Below, piece after piece: positions 17,952 to 25,740 of a stretch of 46,309 bases of DNA; position 1 is the first letter of the stretch, and each line of letters starts with the position of its first letter. The stretch covers positions 1 through 46,309 of the forward strand of contig JAFZSQ010000069.1 of NCBI GenBank assembly GCA_017619295.1, given 5' to 3'. Source of the stretch: Lachnospiraceae bacterium (GTDB lineage Bacteria > Bacillota > Clostridia > Lachnospirales > Lachnospiraceae). The position numbers and the translations under genes are program-made. The notes beneath the pieces are model-generated. The model saw only the letters and a program-made list of their open reading frames with translations, was not told the DNA's origin and searched no databases.

Positions 17952-18958
17952 TTTATTTTGATATTAAGTTCTGAATAGTAATAACTGTTTATCTCTTCCT
18001 CTTCGTTTCCGCTTAAGTAGTTATACATAAGCTCAAGAGATTTGGAACCCTGCCATTTGGGCTCCTGACAGATTGTGGCGGTTACGATTCCCTTATCTAA
18101 CATATCAAGGGTTGTGGAAACCGCATCGTAGGTTATAACTTTTATGTCTCTGTCTTCACCCAGCTCCTGAATGGCCTTACAGCCTCCAAAAACACCTGCG
18201 GCGGTGAAATATAAGCCGTTTATTTCAGGATGATCCTTAAGCATCTTGCTGACTATTTCATAACTCTTAAGGTCGTCATCGAAGTTCTCTTGTACATCCA
18301 CAATCTTAAATCTCTTGTCGGATGATAACTTGCTTCTGAAGCCCGCCTCTCTTCTGGAGTGGCAAAGGATGTTTCTGTCACCGAGAATTACACCTATGTT
18401 GGTGTCCCCGTGGGTCATTAACTGCATTAAAGCTCCGGCTGCTCTTCCGGAATTATAGTAGTCACTTCCCACATAAGCTATTCTGTTAACGTTCTCCGCA
18501 TCTGAATTAAGGGTTATAACGGGGATACCGTCACTTATAAGACCGTTTAATCTCTCACAGACCAAAGTGTCGTTATAGGGGGTAATTATGATTCCCTGAG
18601 CCCCCTCGTTAAGGCACTCCCAAATGGCTGAAAGCTGAGCTGCAGGATTGTATGCCACACGTTTAACTATCACGGAGCAGCCAAAGAATGCCAGCTCGTC
18701 GGCTTTCTCATTTACACCCTCAATAACCTGGTCAAAAAAGGCATTTTTACGGCTGAATACGATGATTCCGATAAGGAACTTATTCTTTTGCGCGGCCAGA
18801 GCCATACCGACCTTATTGGGCTTATATCCCAGTTCCTCGGCAATCCTTCTGACCTTTTCAGCAGTTTCTTCGCTGACGCCCTCTCTGTTGTTGAGAACTC
18901 TGTCCACGGTTCCCCTGGACACTTCCGCCAGTTTGGCAATCTCCTTAATTGTTGTCAT
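17939..18958 (-). CDS. LacI-family transcriptional regulator
   Basis: 339 residues. The N-terminal LacI helix-turn-helix (TIKEIAKLAEVSRGTVDRVL) and hinge helix region (GYKPNKVGMALA) are followed by a periplasmic-binding-protein-like effector domain. That domain resembles ribose/xylose-type binding proteins (IGIIVFSRKNAFFDQVIEGV; ITYDAVSTTLDMLDKGIV). It lies next to xylB and downstream of the YesN response regulator, 18 bases apart, probably in one transcript with the two-component genes. The likely job is repression of xylA/xylB through the palindromes in their intergenic region, relieved by a sugar. That assignment rests on proximity. The effector could also be another pentose. Confidence 0.9.
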   Translation of the reverse strand: MTTIKEIAKLAEVSRGTVDRVLNNREGVSEETAEKVRRIAEELGYKPNKVGMALAAQKNKFLIGIIVFSRKNAFFDQVIEGVNEKADELAFFGCSVIVKRVAYNPAAQLSAIWECLNEGAQGIIITPYNDTLVCERLNGLISDGIPVITLNSDAENVNRIAYVGSDYYNSGRAAGALMQLMTHGDTNIGVILGDRNILCHSRREAGFRSKLSSDKRFKIVDVQENFDDDLKSYEIVSKMLKDHPEINGLYFTAAGVFGGCKAIQELGEDRDIKVITYDAVSTTLDMLDKGIVTATICQEPKWQGSKSLELMYNYLSGNEEEEINSYYYSELNIKIKEAR

Positions 18959-18976
18959 AAAAAACTCTCTCTTACA

Positions 18977-19738
18977 TTAATCTGTCTTTCGGGCTGTGTA
19001 GTCCGAATAGCTCTTCCCGGTATACTTCTTAAAGCATCTGGAAAAATAGTTGGGATCCGGGATTCCCACCTCAGACGCCGTCTTAAACATTTTCACGTTT
19101 TTCTTTGCAAGCTCAATGGCCTTCTTCATGCGAAGGTCCGTAAGGTACTCTACAAAGTTCATTCCCACATCCTGTTTAAACTTTCTTGACAGGTAACTGG
19201 AACTGAATCCGAATTCTGCCGCAACCTGGGTAAGGTTAATACCGGAATCCGTGTAGTTCTCGCCAACATACTTCTTTATCTGATCCATGGCGTCAGTCTC
19301 TGAAAAAGCTTCAGGCTCGGAGGCGTTCTTTTGTTCCTCCCAGAAGTCTTTCTCGCTAAGAAGCCTCTCCTTGGCACGGTTTAAGGTATTATCGATTTCA
19401 GCCCTTACCATGGGTTTAAGCATGTACTCAAAAACCGGCATGCTTACACATTTTCTGGCATATTCAAATTCATCAATGGCTGTCATTATTATGATGATAA
19501 GGTTCGGATATCTGTCAGTAGCAATCTTGGTGAATTCTATTCCGTTCATGAAAGGCATGGAAATATCCACAAATACAATATCCGGTTTAAGGTCGTCAAT
19601 GATGTTGATGGCTTCGATTCCGCTGGCGGCTTCACCCACCACCTCCATGTTGAGCTCATCCCAATTCACAAGTGCTTTAATAAGCTTTCTTGCTGTTTCC
19701 TCATCGTCAATAACCATGACTCTGAATTTTCTGTTCAT
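18977..19738 (-). CDS. AraC-type response regulator (YesN-like)
   Basis: 253 residues. Receiver domain with VMVIDDEETARKLI at the N-terminus, phospho-acceptor Asp in IVFVDISMPFMNG and Lys in YMLKPMVRAE. The C-terminal AraC domain spans about residues 150-250 (GINLTQVAAEFGFSSSYLSR and the terminal RCFKKYTGKSYSDY). The start codon overlaps the kinase stop (ATGA), so the pair is cotranslated. Placed between LacI and a sugar ABC importer, it most probably activates the importer genes or the xylan genes in response to an extracellular oligosaccharide. The target sites were not identified. Confidence 0.94.
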   Translation of the reverse strand: MNRKFRVMVIDDEETARKLIKALVNWDELNMEVVGEAASGIEAINIIDDLKPDIVFVDISMPFMNGIEFTKIATDRYPNLIIIIMTAIDEFEYARKCVSMPVFEYMLKPMVRAEIDNTLNRAKERLLSEKDFWEEQKNASEPEAFSETDAMDQIKKYVGENYTDSGINLTQVAAEFGFSSSYLSRKFKQDVGMNFVEYLTDLRMKKAIELAKKNVKMFKTASEVGIPDPNYFSRCFKKYTGKSYSDYTARKTD

Positions 19739-21513
19739 TCTTCTCTACTCCCCGCTCTGCTGTCTTTAATCATAAATTCAATCTCGGTGTATTCCCCTAC
19801 TTCGCTTCGAATACGAACCACATCCTCAGAATTGTTATAAATTCGAAGTCTCTCAATGGTACCTCTGAGTCCGAAGCTCTTGGACATAAGATTCTCTGCG
19901 TCATCATCGGAGGGGGCAAAAACACCTTCAATATCCTCCTCCGTCATTCCAACGCCCGTATCCCTTACCACCAGGTGAAGCATTCCGTCCTTCATAAAGG
20001 AACTTATCTTTATCAGGCCCTTCTCTCCCTTCAATCGAATGCCATGATAAATACTGTTCTCCACCAGAGGCTGAAGAATCAGTTTGGGAACAACCACCCT
20101 CTCGGTGTCCGGACTGATATCATACTCTGCTTTTATTATATCTCCATATCTTAACTCCTGCAGAGATAAATAATCTTTTACAATACAGATTTCTCTTGAA
20201 AGGGGGATTTCCCTTCCGCCCTTACTTAAGAAGTTTCGGTAAAAACTTCCGAGGGTCTCCAACGCGTTATGTACGTTATCAGCCCCCGCATCCAGGGCAA
20301 GAAATCCTATTGTCTCTATAGAGTTATATAAGAAATGAGGTTTAATCTGCTCCTGAAGAACTCGCATCTCCGCCTTCTGGAGGGTTTTCTCCTGCTCTAA
20401 AAGGGTCTCGATGAGCTCATTTACGTGGCCGATAAGGCTGTTGTAATCATTCTTCAGTTCATTTAATTCGCCATCGGGAATGTGGGTTTCAATGGGTTTA
20501 AGTTCACCTGAAACCTTGTTTCTCGCCATGGATTCCGAAAGCTGCGCAACAGGATCCGTAATATTCCTTGTTACAAATCCACCCACGTAAGTCATTCCGA
20601 TAAGGTAAATCAGAAGAAGAACACAAAGCATGAAAAGGATGCTGTAAGGAATACCCTGGGTTCCGAAGCTTCCAACCCTGAGAATAATTATGGGAGTCTT
20701 ATCGATTCGTCCTCCTGACACCATTATAGTCTCGCTTCCCTGACTCAGGGATTCATGGAAAATGGATGTGGAACTGAATCTTTTATCGTAGTATTTCATA
20801 TAGGTTTCGTTACCGGCAAGATATGTGCCGTCGTCACCCATAATACATATATTATCCAGCTGAAGTTCGTTAAGCATGATGTCAAAAACCATGGCGGAGA
20901 TGTTCATAAGCATCACACCTCTCTTCTTCTGGCTGACATTATCATATACGGTTCGGCCTATGGTCACCACAGGCTTATTGTCCTGCTTAACGGCTACGCC
21001 GTTACTGTTTAGGGAGATAACGGCTTTACCTTTTTTGGCCAGAATATCCTTCTGCCATTCATCCTTATTTAGAAGGCTATAGTTGAATTTATATGTGAAA
21101 CGATTGGTCTTGGCCATAATCAAATCGTTTCTTATGACGATTACCGAATCTACACCCTCAGTTACGTTAAGGATATCCATTATTCCGTATCTGGCATCGT
21201 TAATCATTCCGATGTCTATGGAAGCACTTTTGGCCCTTAAGAACTTAACCAGTCTGTCTTCCATCATAATCAGTCTGGAGAGTTCCATATAACCCTCAAG
21301 TTCGGAATAAATGTTGTTTGAAAGGGTTTTGATTGTATTGTCGGCTTCCCTTATTTCATATTCTTCCCTTTCCTTTTCGGTAATAAGATAGACCGATACA
21401 AGGAAAGAAATAATAATCAAAATAAGAATCGTCAGAACTATCCTGTTGATTCTCGAAGAAAGGGACGTCAATCTGCTTTTCTGTTTTCTTTTTGACCCTT
21501 TATCTGCAACCAT
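19735..21513 (-). CDS. YesM-family sensor histidine kinase
   Basis: 592 residues. A first membrane helix (IVLTILILIIISFLVSVYLI, about 29-48) is followed by an extracellular sensor domain of about 250 residues. A second helix (YSILFMLCVLLLIYLIGMTYV) leads into a HAMP linker. The catalytic core shows the phospho-accepting His in QIKPHFLYNSIETIG, N box LVENSIYHGI and G1 box VVRDTGVGM. It heads the kinase-regulator-LacI gene group and is separated from the importer genes by a strong terminator, so the two units are transcribed separately. GGGG before the ATG serves as ribosome site. Confidence 0.94.
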   Translation of the reverse strand: MVADKGSKRKQKSRLTSLSSRINRIVLTILILIIISFLVSVYLITEKEREEYEIREADNTIKTLSNNIYSELEGYMELSRLIMMEDRLVKFLRAKSASIDIGMINDARYGIMDILNVTEGVDSVIVIRNDLIMAKTNRFTYKFNYSLLNKDEWQKDILAKKGKAVISLNSNGVAVKQDNKPVVTIGRTVYDNVSQKKRGVMLMNISAMVFDIMLNELQLDNICIMGDDGTYLAGNETYMKYYDKRFSSTSIFHESLSQGSETIMVSGGRIDKTPIIILRVGSFGTQGIPYSILFMLCVLLLIYLIGMTYVGGFVTRNITDPVAQLSESMARNKVSGELKPIETHIPDGELNELKNDYNSLIGHVNELIETLLEQEKTLQKAEMRVLQEQIKPHFLYNSIETIGFLALDAGADNVHNALETLGSFYRNFLSKGGREIPLSREICIVKDYLSLQELRYGDIIKAEYDISPDTERVVVPKLILQPLVENSIYHGIRLKGEKGLIKISSFMKDGMLHLVVRDTGVGMTEEDIEGVFAPSDDDAENLMSKSFGLRGTIERLRIYNNSEDVVRIRSEVGEYTEIEFMIKDSRAGSREE

Positions 21514-21563
21514 TTCTTACCCCATAAATTTTTACGTATACATAATAAAGATAACATAAAAAA

Positions 21564-21588
21564 CAGGTTTGGCAAACTGCCAAACCTG
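21564..21588 (-). terminator. Intrinsic terminator of the sugar ABC importer operon
   Basis: An 11-bp perfect stem (21564-21574 with 21578-21588) has a 3-base loop and a run of six T on the minus strand. It begins 19 bases beyond the permease stop. This is the best-formed terminator in the window. Confidence 0.9.
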
Positions 21589-21606
21589 CGTATTTTACAT
21601 ATTTTA

Positions 21607-22539
21607 TTAACCTTTTACGGCACCGGCAATGAAGCTCTCCTGAATTCTCTTGCTTAAGAATACGTAAACAAGAAGTGTAGGGAATGTTGCGATACAAAGC
21701 GCCGCTCCGATGGGTCCCCAGTTGGTTGTATGCTGTCCCGACAAGGCTTTGATACCTACGGGCAATGTTCTGTGTACCGAATCGGAAATAAATACGTTTG
21801 CGAACATGAACTCGTTCCAGCACTGAAGGTATGAGTAAACACCGATGGTGGAAAGAGCAGGCTTCATAAGGGGTACGATAATCTTGAAGAATGTTCCCCA
21901 GAGTCCGCATCCGTCGATTCTTGCGGCCTCATCCAAATCGTAGGGAATTTCAACCATGAATCCCGTACAGATAAGAATCGCCATAGCCAAAGTGAAAGCG
22001 GCATAAGGAATAATCAGTGAAGCATATGTATTGATACCGAATATTCCGCCGATTACAGGCTTTTTGGATATGTTTGACAAAAGTACATATACGGGAACGA
22101 TGGAAGCCTGAAGGGGAATTGTCAATCCCAGCATAAAGAAGGAATTGGTAAGTCCGCTCATTTTCCATTTGATTCTTGTGATGGCATAAGTTGCCATCAT
22201 TGCCGCAATAACCGTAATAGCTGTAGCAGCTACTGTAACGAGAACGCTGTTTAGGAAATATAATCCCATGTTTCCTGTCTTCATGGCAGATGAGTAATTG
22301 GACCACAGCCAATCATGGGGGAGACCGATTACGTTTTTACCAAAAATCTCTTCATTGGACTTGAGAGAGAAGGTAAACATGAAGTATATGGGGAATAAGT
22401 TTATAAACGCCCATATAACCAGGAAAACAATTATAACCACTTTAACAGCGGGATTTGTCTTCTTTAGAGTGTAGCGCTCCTCTTCGAACTGGATCTTCGA
22501 GGAGTCGTTCTTTTTTGTTTTCTTGTTTGTATCTTCCAT
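21607..22539 (-). CDS. Carbohydrate ABC transporter permease (MalG type, CUT1)
   Basis: 310 residues with six membrane helices, the first at VVIIVFLVIWAFINLFPIYFMFTF. The cytoplasmic EAA loop that contacts the ATPase reads EAARIDGCGLWGTFFKIIVP, as in MalG-type permeases. A long, highly charged N-terminal tail (about 30 residues) is unusual but not unique. AGGAG lies before the ATG, and the gene starts two bases after the preceding permease stop. It forms the membrane channel with the MalF-type partner. No ATPase gene is present, as is normal for CUT1 systems that share an MsmX-like ATPase. Confidence 0.94.
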   Translation of the reverse strand: MEDTNKKTKKNDSSKIQFEEERYTLKKTNPAVKVVIIVFLVIWAFINLFPIYFMFTFSLKSNEEIFGKNVIGLPHDWLWSNYSSAMKTGNMGLYFLNSVLVTVAATAITVIAAMMATYAITRIKWKMSGLTNSFFMLGLTIPLQASIVPVYVLLSNISKKPVIGGIFGINTYASLIIPYAAFTLAMAILICTGFMVEIPYDLDEAARIDGCGLWGTFFKIIVPLMKPALSTIGVYSYLQCWNEFMFANVFISDSVHRTLPVGIKALSGQHTTNWGPIGAALCIATFPTLLVYVFLSKRIQESFIAGAVKG

Positions 22540-22541
22540 AA

Positions 22542-23453
22542 CTAGTTTTCCTTCTCCTTAAATGCTGCACTGATTAATAAGGCAAATGCGAAACAAAGAA
22601 TAATCAGCATAACTGAAATCGTACTACCCATTCCGTATCTGTTTCTAAGGAAAAGCATGTTCTCCAGCAAGGTACTGGGTACCTCTGTAGTCTGGAAGGG
22701 TCCGCCCTCCGTTAGGATTCGTACCAAGTCGTATGTCTTCAAGGAACCTGTTACTGCGAAGATAACACAAACCTTGATAATAGGTTTGATAATAGGGATG
22801 ACAACATATCTGTCTACCTGCCAGTTTGTAGCACCGTCAAGCATGGCTGCCTCTCTAAGGTCGGGGTTAACGCCTTTAACTCCGGCATACATAAGAAGCA
22901 TGTGGTAACCGACATACTGCCAAATGGTGGGCACCAGGATAGCACCGAGAGCGTATCCGACTTCTCCAACCCACACGTGTTTCCAGCTTGATAAGTTTAA
23001 AGCATCAAGCATTCTGTTCAAAAGACCGTAGTCAGGATTGTATATTTTAAGCCACAACTGACCTATAACAACTGTAGAGATCAGCACCGGCATGAAATAT
23101 ACTGAGAGGAAAAATCTCTCACCTTTAATTTTCCTTCCAAGAAGGAGTGCCAAAAGCAATGAAAGCGGTAACTGTACAAATACTGAGAAAAATGCCAAAA
23201 TCAGGGAATTCTTTAAGGCTACCGTGAATTTAATGGAGCCGCTTGTAAACAATTCCTTATAGTTGCTCAACCCTATGAATGTCCCCTCTGAAAAGCCGTT
23301 CCAATCCTGCAAACTTCTGTATAAAGAAACTGCAATGGGCGCAATCAGCACGCTGACAAACAAAAGCAATGCAGGCAATAGAAACAGGAATATGGTGATT
23401 CCCTGTCCCCAATTTTTTCCACTTTTACGATTCATAGTATTGTTCTTAGCCAT
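22542..23453 (-). CDS. Carbohydrate ABC transporter permease (MalF/UgpA type, CUT1)
   Basis: 303 residues and six membrane helices, starting ITIFLFLLPALLLFVSVLIAPIAV. The EAA loop is EAAMLDGATNWQVDRYVVIP. It pairs with the MalG-type permease downstream and receives substrate from the binding protein encoded upstream. GGAAGG precedes the ATG. A stable RNA hairpin lies between the binding protein and this gene and probably lowers permease expression relative to the binding protein. The position next to xylose genes and a YesM/YesN pair suggests a xylo-oligosaccharide substrate, which is an inference. Confidence 0.94.
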   Translation of the reverse strand: MAKNNTMNRKSGKNWGQGITIFLFLLPALLLFVSVLIAPIAVSLYRSLQDWNGFSEGTFIGLSNYKELFTSGSIKFTVALKNSLILAFFSVFVQLPLSLLLALLLGRKIKGERFFLSVYFMPVLISTVVIGQLWLKIYNPDYGLLNRMLDALNLSSWKHVWVGEVGYALGAILVPTIWQYVGYHMLLMYAGVKGVNPDLREAAMLDGATNWQVDRYVVIPIIKPIIKVCVIFAVTGSLKTYDLVRILTEGGPFQTTEVPSTLLENMLFLRNRYGMGSTISVMLIILCFAFALLISAAFKEKEN

Positions 23454-23477
23454 TTATATAACCTTCCGAAATAAGTT

Positions 23478-23516
23478 GACCCTTCTGCCTCCCCGAAGGG
23501 AGGCCTATGAAGGGTC
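23478..23516 (-). promoter_or_regulatory. UUCG-capped hairpin between binding protein and permease genes
   Basis: In minus-strand RNA an 8-bp outer stem (23478-23485 with 23509-23516) and a 7-bp inner stem (23487-23493 with 23498-23504) are capped by UUCG, a very stable tetraloop. There is no T run, so it is more likely a 3'-end stabiliser of the binding-protein mRNA or a partial attenuator than a full terminator. Confidence 0.7.
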
Positions 23517-23549
23517 TGAACTGTCATTACATTTTACGTCTGATAATTA

Positions 23550-24899
23550 CTATCTGATATCAGCTGTAAGACCTGCGATGAATGCTGCACCATCAACCTG
23601 GCAACCATAAACCTGGTCAACATATGAAAGGTATGTCTGAGCATCATCAGCGTTCATAGCTGTATCACCGAAGAGAACGTAAGAATCTGCGTTTGCACAG
23701 ATATCTGAAACAGCCTGTGTTAAGCCGTTAACTGAGCTTGTGTCGCCGTAAGGAATCCAAGCGGGAAGTCCACAACCATCAAGGTAACCATAGTGGCAGA
23801 TGAGCTTTCCAAGTTCCATAGCGTATGCAGCAGCCTTCTCAGCGTTAGGTGAAGAAGCAGCTACAGCGAGTGTATCTGAAGGTCCACCGATAAGCTGGCC
23901 GAGTTTACCCTTTGCAGAATCAACAACGGGGAATTCAGCAACCTTTACCTTGGGGAAGAATGCTTCGTTTGCAGCGAAGTCTGCACAGTTCCATGTACCA
24001 TTCATGTAGAATGCATACTTACCATCCATGAAGTTAGCCTTTACTTCGTCGTTTGTAAGACCAACACCAGCGGGATCAAAGTAACCGTTTGTAACGAGTT
24101 CCTGGAATGTATCAACTGCTGTAGCAACGCCTTCGTTGTTCCATGTTGCTCTTCCAAGGAAGATGTCGTTGAGTTCGTCAGCACCGATTGACTTCTCGAT
24201 TACGGACTCAAGATACTCTGTTACACACCATGTCTCCTTACCTGCACAACCGAAAGGAATGATTCCTTTTGCCTTAAGGGCATCACAGCAAGCGAGGAAG
24301 TCTTCATATGTTCCGGGAACCTCATCGTAACCAACCTCAGCAAGGAGATCCATGTTAGCGAAGAGACCAACGATGTTCATTGTTGTAGGAACGCCGTAGT
24401 GCTTTCCGTTGTAAGTTGTGTTACCAAGCATAACTTCAGGAAGTTCACTCTTCCAGTTCTGGTACTCGTCATCGAGGCAGTAAACCTTACCTGCGTCTAC
24501 GAAGTCACCAAGGAATGCACATGACCATGTGAAGAAGATGTCAGGAAGCTCATCAGCTGAAACAGCTGCTTTGATCTTTGTCTTGTATGACTGGTTCTCA
24601 AATGCTTCCCAGTTGAAAGTAATGTCAGGATATGCAGCCTGCATATCAGCGATAGCTGCTTCATAAGCGTGACGGTTTGAGTCTGACTCTGTAGCGATAC
24701 ACCACATATCAAGTGTAATAGCGTCTGAAGTTGTAGCCTCTGCTGTTGTATCAGCGGGAGCAGGAGCTGCTTCCTCAGTCTTGGTCTCAGCAGCGGGAGC
24801 TTCAGTTGTAGCTGCGGGAGCTTCTGTAGCACCACAAGCAACTAATGATAAAGCCATAGCGCCTGCTAAGAGAGTTGAAACTAAGCGTTTCATTTTCAT
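23550..24899 (-). CDS. Sugar ABC transporter substrate-binding lipoprotein
   Basis: 449 residues. Signal peptide with lipobox SLVACG at about residue 18-23, then a low-complexity Ala/Thr/Glu/Pro linker (about 25-62), then a family 1 (MalE-like) binding domain starting ITLDMWCIATESDSNRHAYE. It is anchored outside the membrane and delivers sugar to the two permeases. An AAGGAGG ribosome site precedes the ATG. Codon use is strongly biased, as expected for an abundant protein. The substrate is probably xylose-containing oligosaccharide by context. A weak hairpin lies in the short gap between the upstream lipoprotein gene and this one. Confidence 0.94.
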   Translation of the reverse strand: MKMKRLVSTLLAGAMALSLVACGATEAPAATTEAPAAETKTEEAAPAPADTTAEATTSDAITLDMWCIATESDSNRHAYEAAIADMQAAYPDITFNWEAFENQSYKTKIKAAVSADELPDIFFTWSCAFLGDFVDAGKVYCLDDEYQNWKSELPEVMLGNTTYNGKHYGVPTTMNIVGLFANMDLLAEVGYDEVPGTYEDFLACCDALKAKGIIPFGCAGKETWCVTEYLESVIEKSIGADELNDIFLGRATWNNEGVATAVDTFQELVTNGYFDPAGVGLTNDEVKANFMDGKYAFYMNGTWNCADFAANEAFFPKVKVAEFPVVDSAKGKLGQLIGGPSDTLAVAASSPNAEKAAAYAMELGKLICHYGYLDGCGLPAWIPYGDTSSVNGLTQAVSDICANADSYVLFGDTAMNADDAQTYLSYVDQVYGCQVDGAAFIAGLTADIR

Positions 24900-24977
24900 A
24901 ATAAAATACCTCCTTAAGAAATTTGTGTTAAGGCATCTCGCCCATTCTCTATCATTAAGCGGTTATTCGCTTATGAC

Positions 24978-25523
24978 CTATTTAGTGTCCTGTACCAATA
25001 CCATGGGCCAGGGATATTCGATGGTGAGCTCATCTCCGATTCTTTCGTAGTAGAGAATCGCATCCTCTATGGGCTCGTCATACATAAGCTTGATTGAGTT
25101 ATCAGCTTCGTTTATGGAATAGTGTCCTGAGAAGAAATTGTCTTCGTTAAAAACTCCGTCAGCTGTGAATTCGAATATCCATCCGTTATCCTGTTTCCAG
25201 CTTCCGACTATTCCATCCTCAGCACCCTCTCCGTTCAACTTGTATGTTGAGGTTTCATAAACCGTCATTCCGTCTTTGGTATCAAAATATCTTAAATCGG
25301 TCTCAACTCCGGAAGAGGTTTTAAGATGGATGTATTTGTCATCCTTTGTATATGTGTAACTTTCTTCTTTATAAACAGCCTTACCGTTGTCTGAGAGAGC
25401 AAGAATCTCTTTCTCCGGTTCGTGGTTGTAAGCCCATCTCTCTGTCTTGGCTCCACAGCCCACTAAGAATGTCAAAGCCAGGATTATTGTCAGACAAGAT
25501 AAAGATGCACGTACTCTTTTCAT
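24978..25523 (-). CDS. Hypothetical lipoprotein with lipocalin-like repeats
   Basis: 181 residues. Signal peptide and lipobox FLVGCG (Cys near residue 23). The mature part is rich in predicted beta strands. It contains GSWKQDNGWIFEFTADGVF and a later IKLMYDE segment, a pattern of short strands and W/F-DG turns seen in DUF5640-like small lipocalin-fold domains. I cannot assign a function. It is the first gene before the sugar-binding protein (78 bases apart), possibly in the same transcript, and may sit beside the importer at the cell surface. A candidate promoter lies upstream. Confidence 0.75.
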   Translation of the reverse strand: MKRVRASLSCLTIILALTFLVGCGAKTERWAYNHEPEKEILALSDNGKAVYKEESYTYTKDDKYIHLKTSSGVETDLRYFDTKDGMTVYETSTYKLNGEGAEDGIVGSWKQDNGWIFEFTADGVFNEDNFFSGHYSINEADNSIKLMYDEPIEDAILYYERIGDELTIEYPWPMVLVQDTK

Positions 25524-25542
25524 TATTTTTGAGCCTTCTTTT

Positions 25543-25571
25543 CCTATATCAATTCAATTCGCTATCATCAA
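25543..25571 (-). promoter_or_regulatory. Candidate promoter of the lipoprotein/importer operon
   Basis: On the minus strand TTGATG (-35, 25566-25571) and TATAGG (-10, 25543-25548) are 17 bases apart and match four of six consensus bases each. The region upstream is very AT-rich, which could help activator-dependent transcription. Confidence 0.45.
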
Positions 25572-25685
25572 TTTACAATATTTACTTAATCGATTGAATG
25601 TATATATTTTACTTTTTGTTAGCACTTTTTTTACTTCTTGTTCATAAATTTGCTTTTTCGGCTCAAATCTTTGTGCATAACGTCA

Positions 25686-25715
25686 AAAGGCTCCCCGGAA
25701 CACCGGGGAGCCTTT
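25686..25715 (-). terminator. Terminator of the glucuronoxylan operon
   Basis: Arms 25686-25698 and 25703-25715 form a perfect 13-bp GC-rich stem with a 4-base loop. It starts 26 bases beyond the GH3 stop and is followed by TTTT on the minus strand. It ends the roughly 13-kb run of genes from the GntR regulator. Confidence 0.85.
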
Positions 25716-25740
25716 CATGATTATCATGATAAATCTGTAA

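Noticed and set aside
21500-21910. 136-codon minus-strand frame across the terminator and permease end
   Set aside because: It runs through a strong terminator and over the permease gene in another frame, with a Cys/Arg/Tyr-rich product typical of a shadow.
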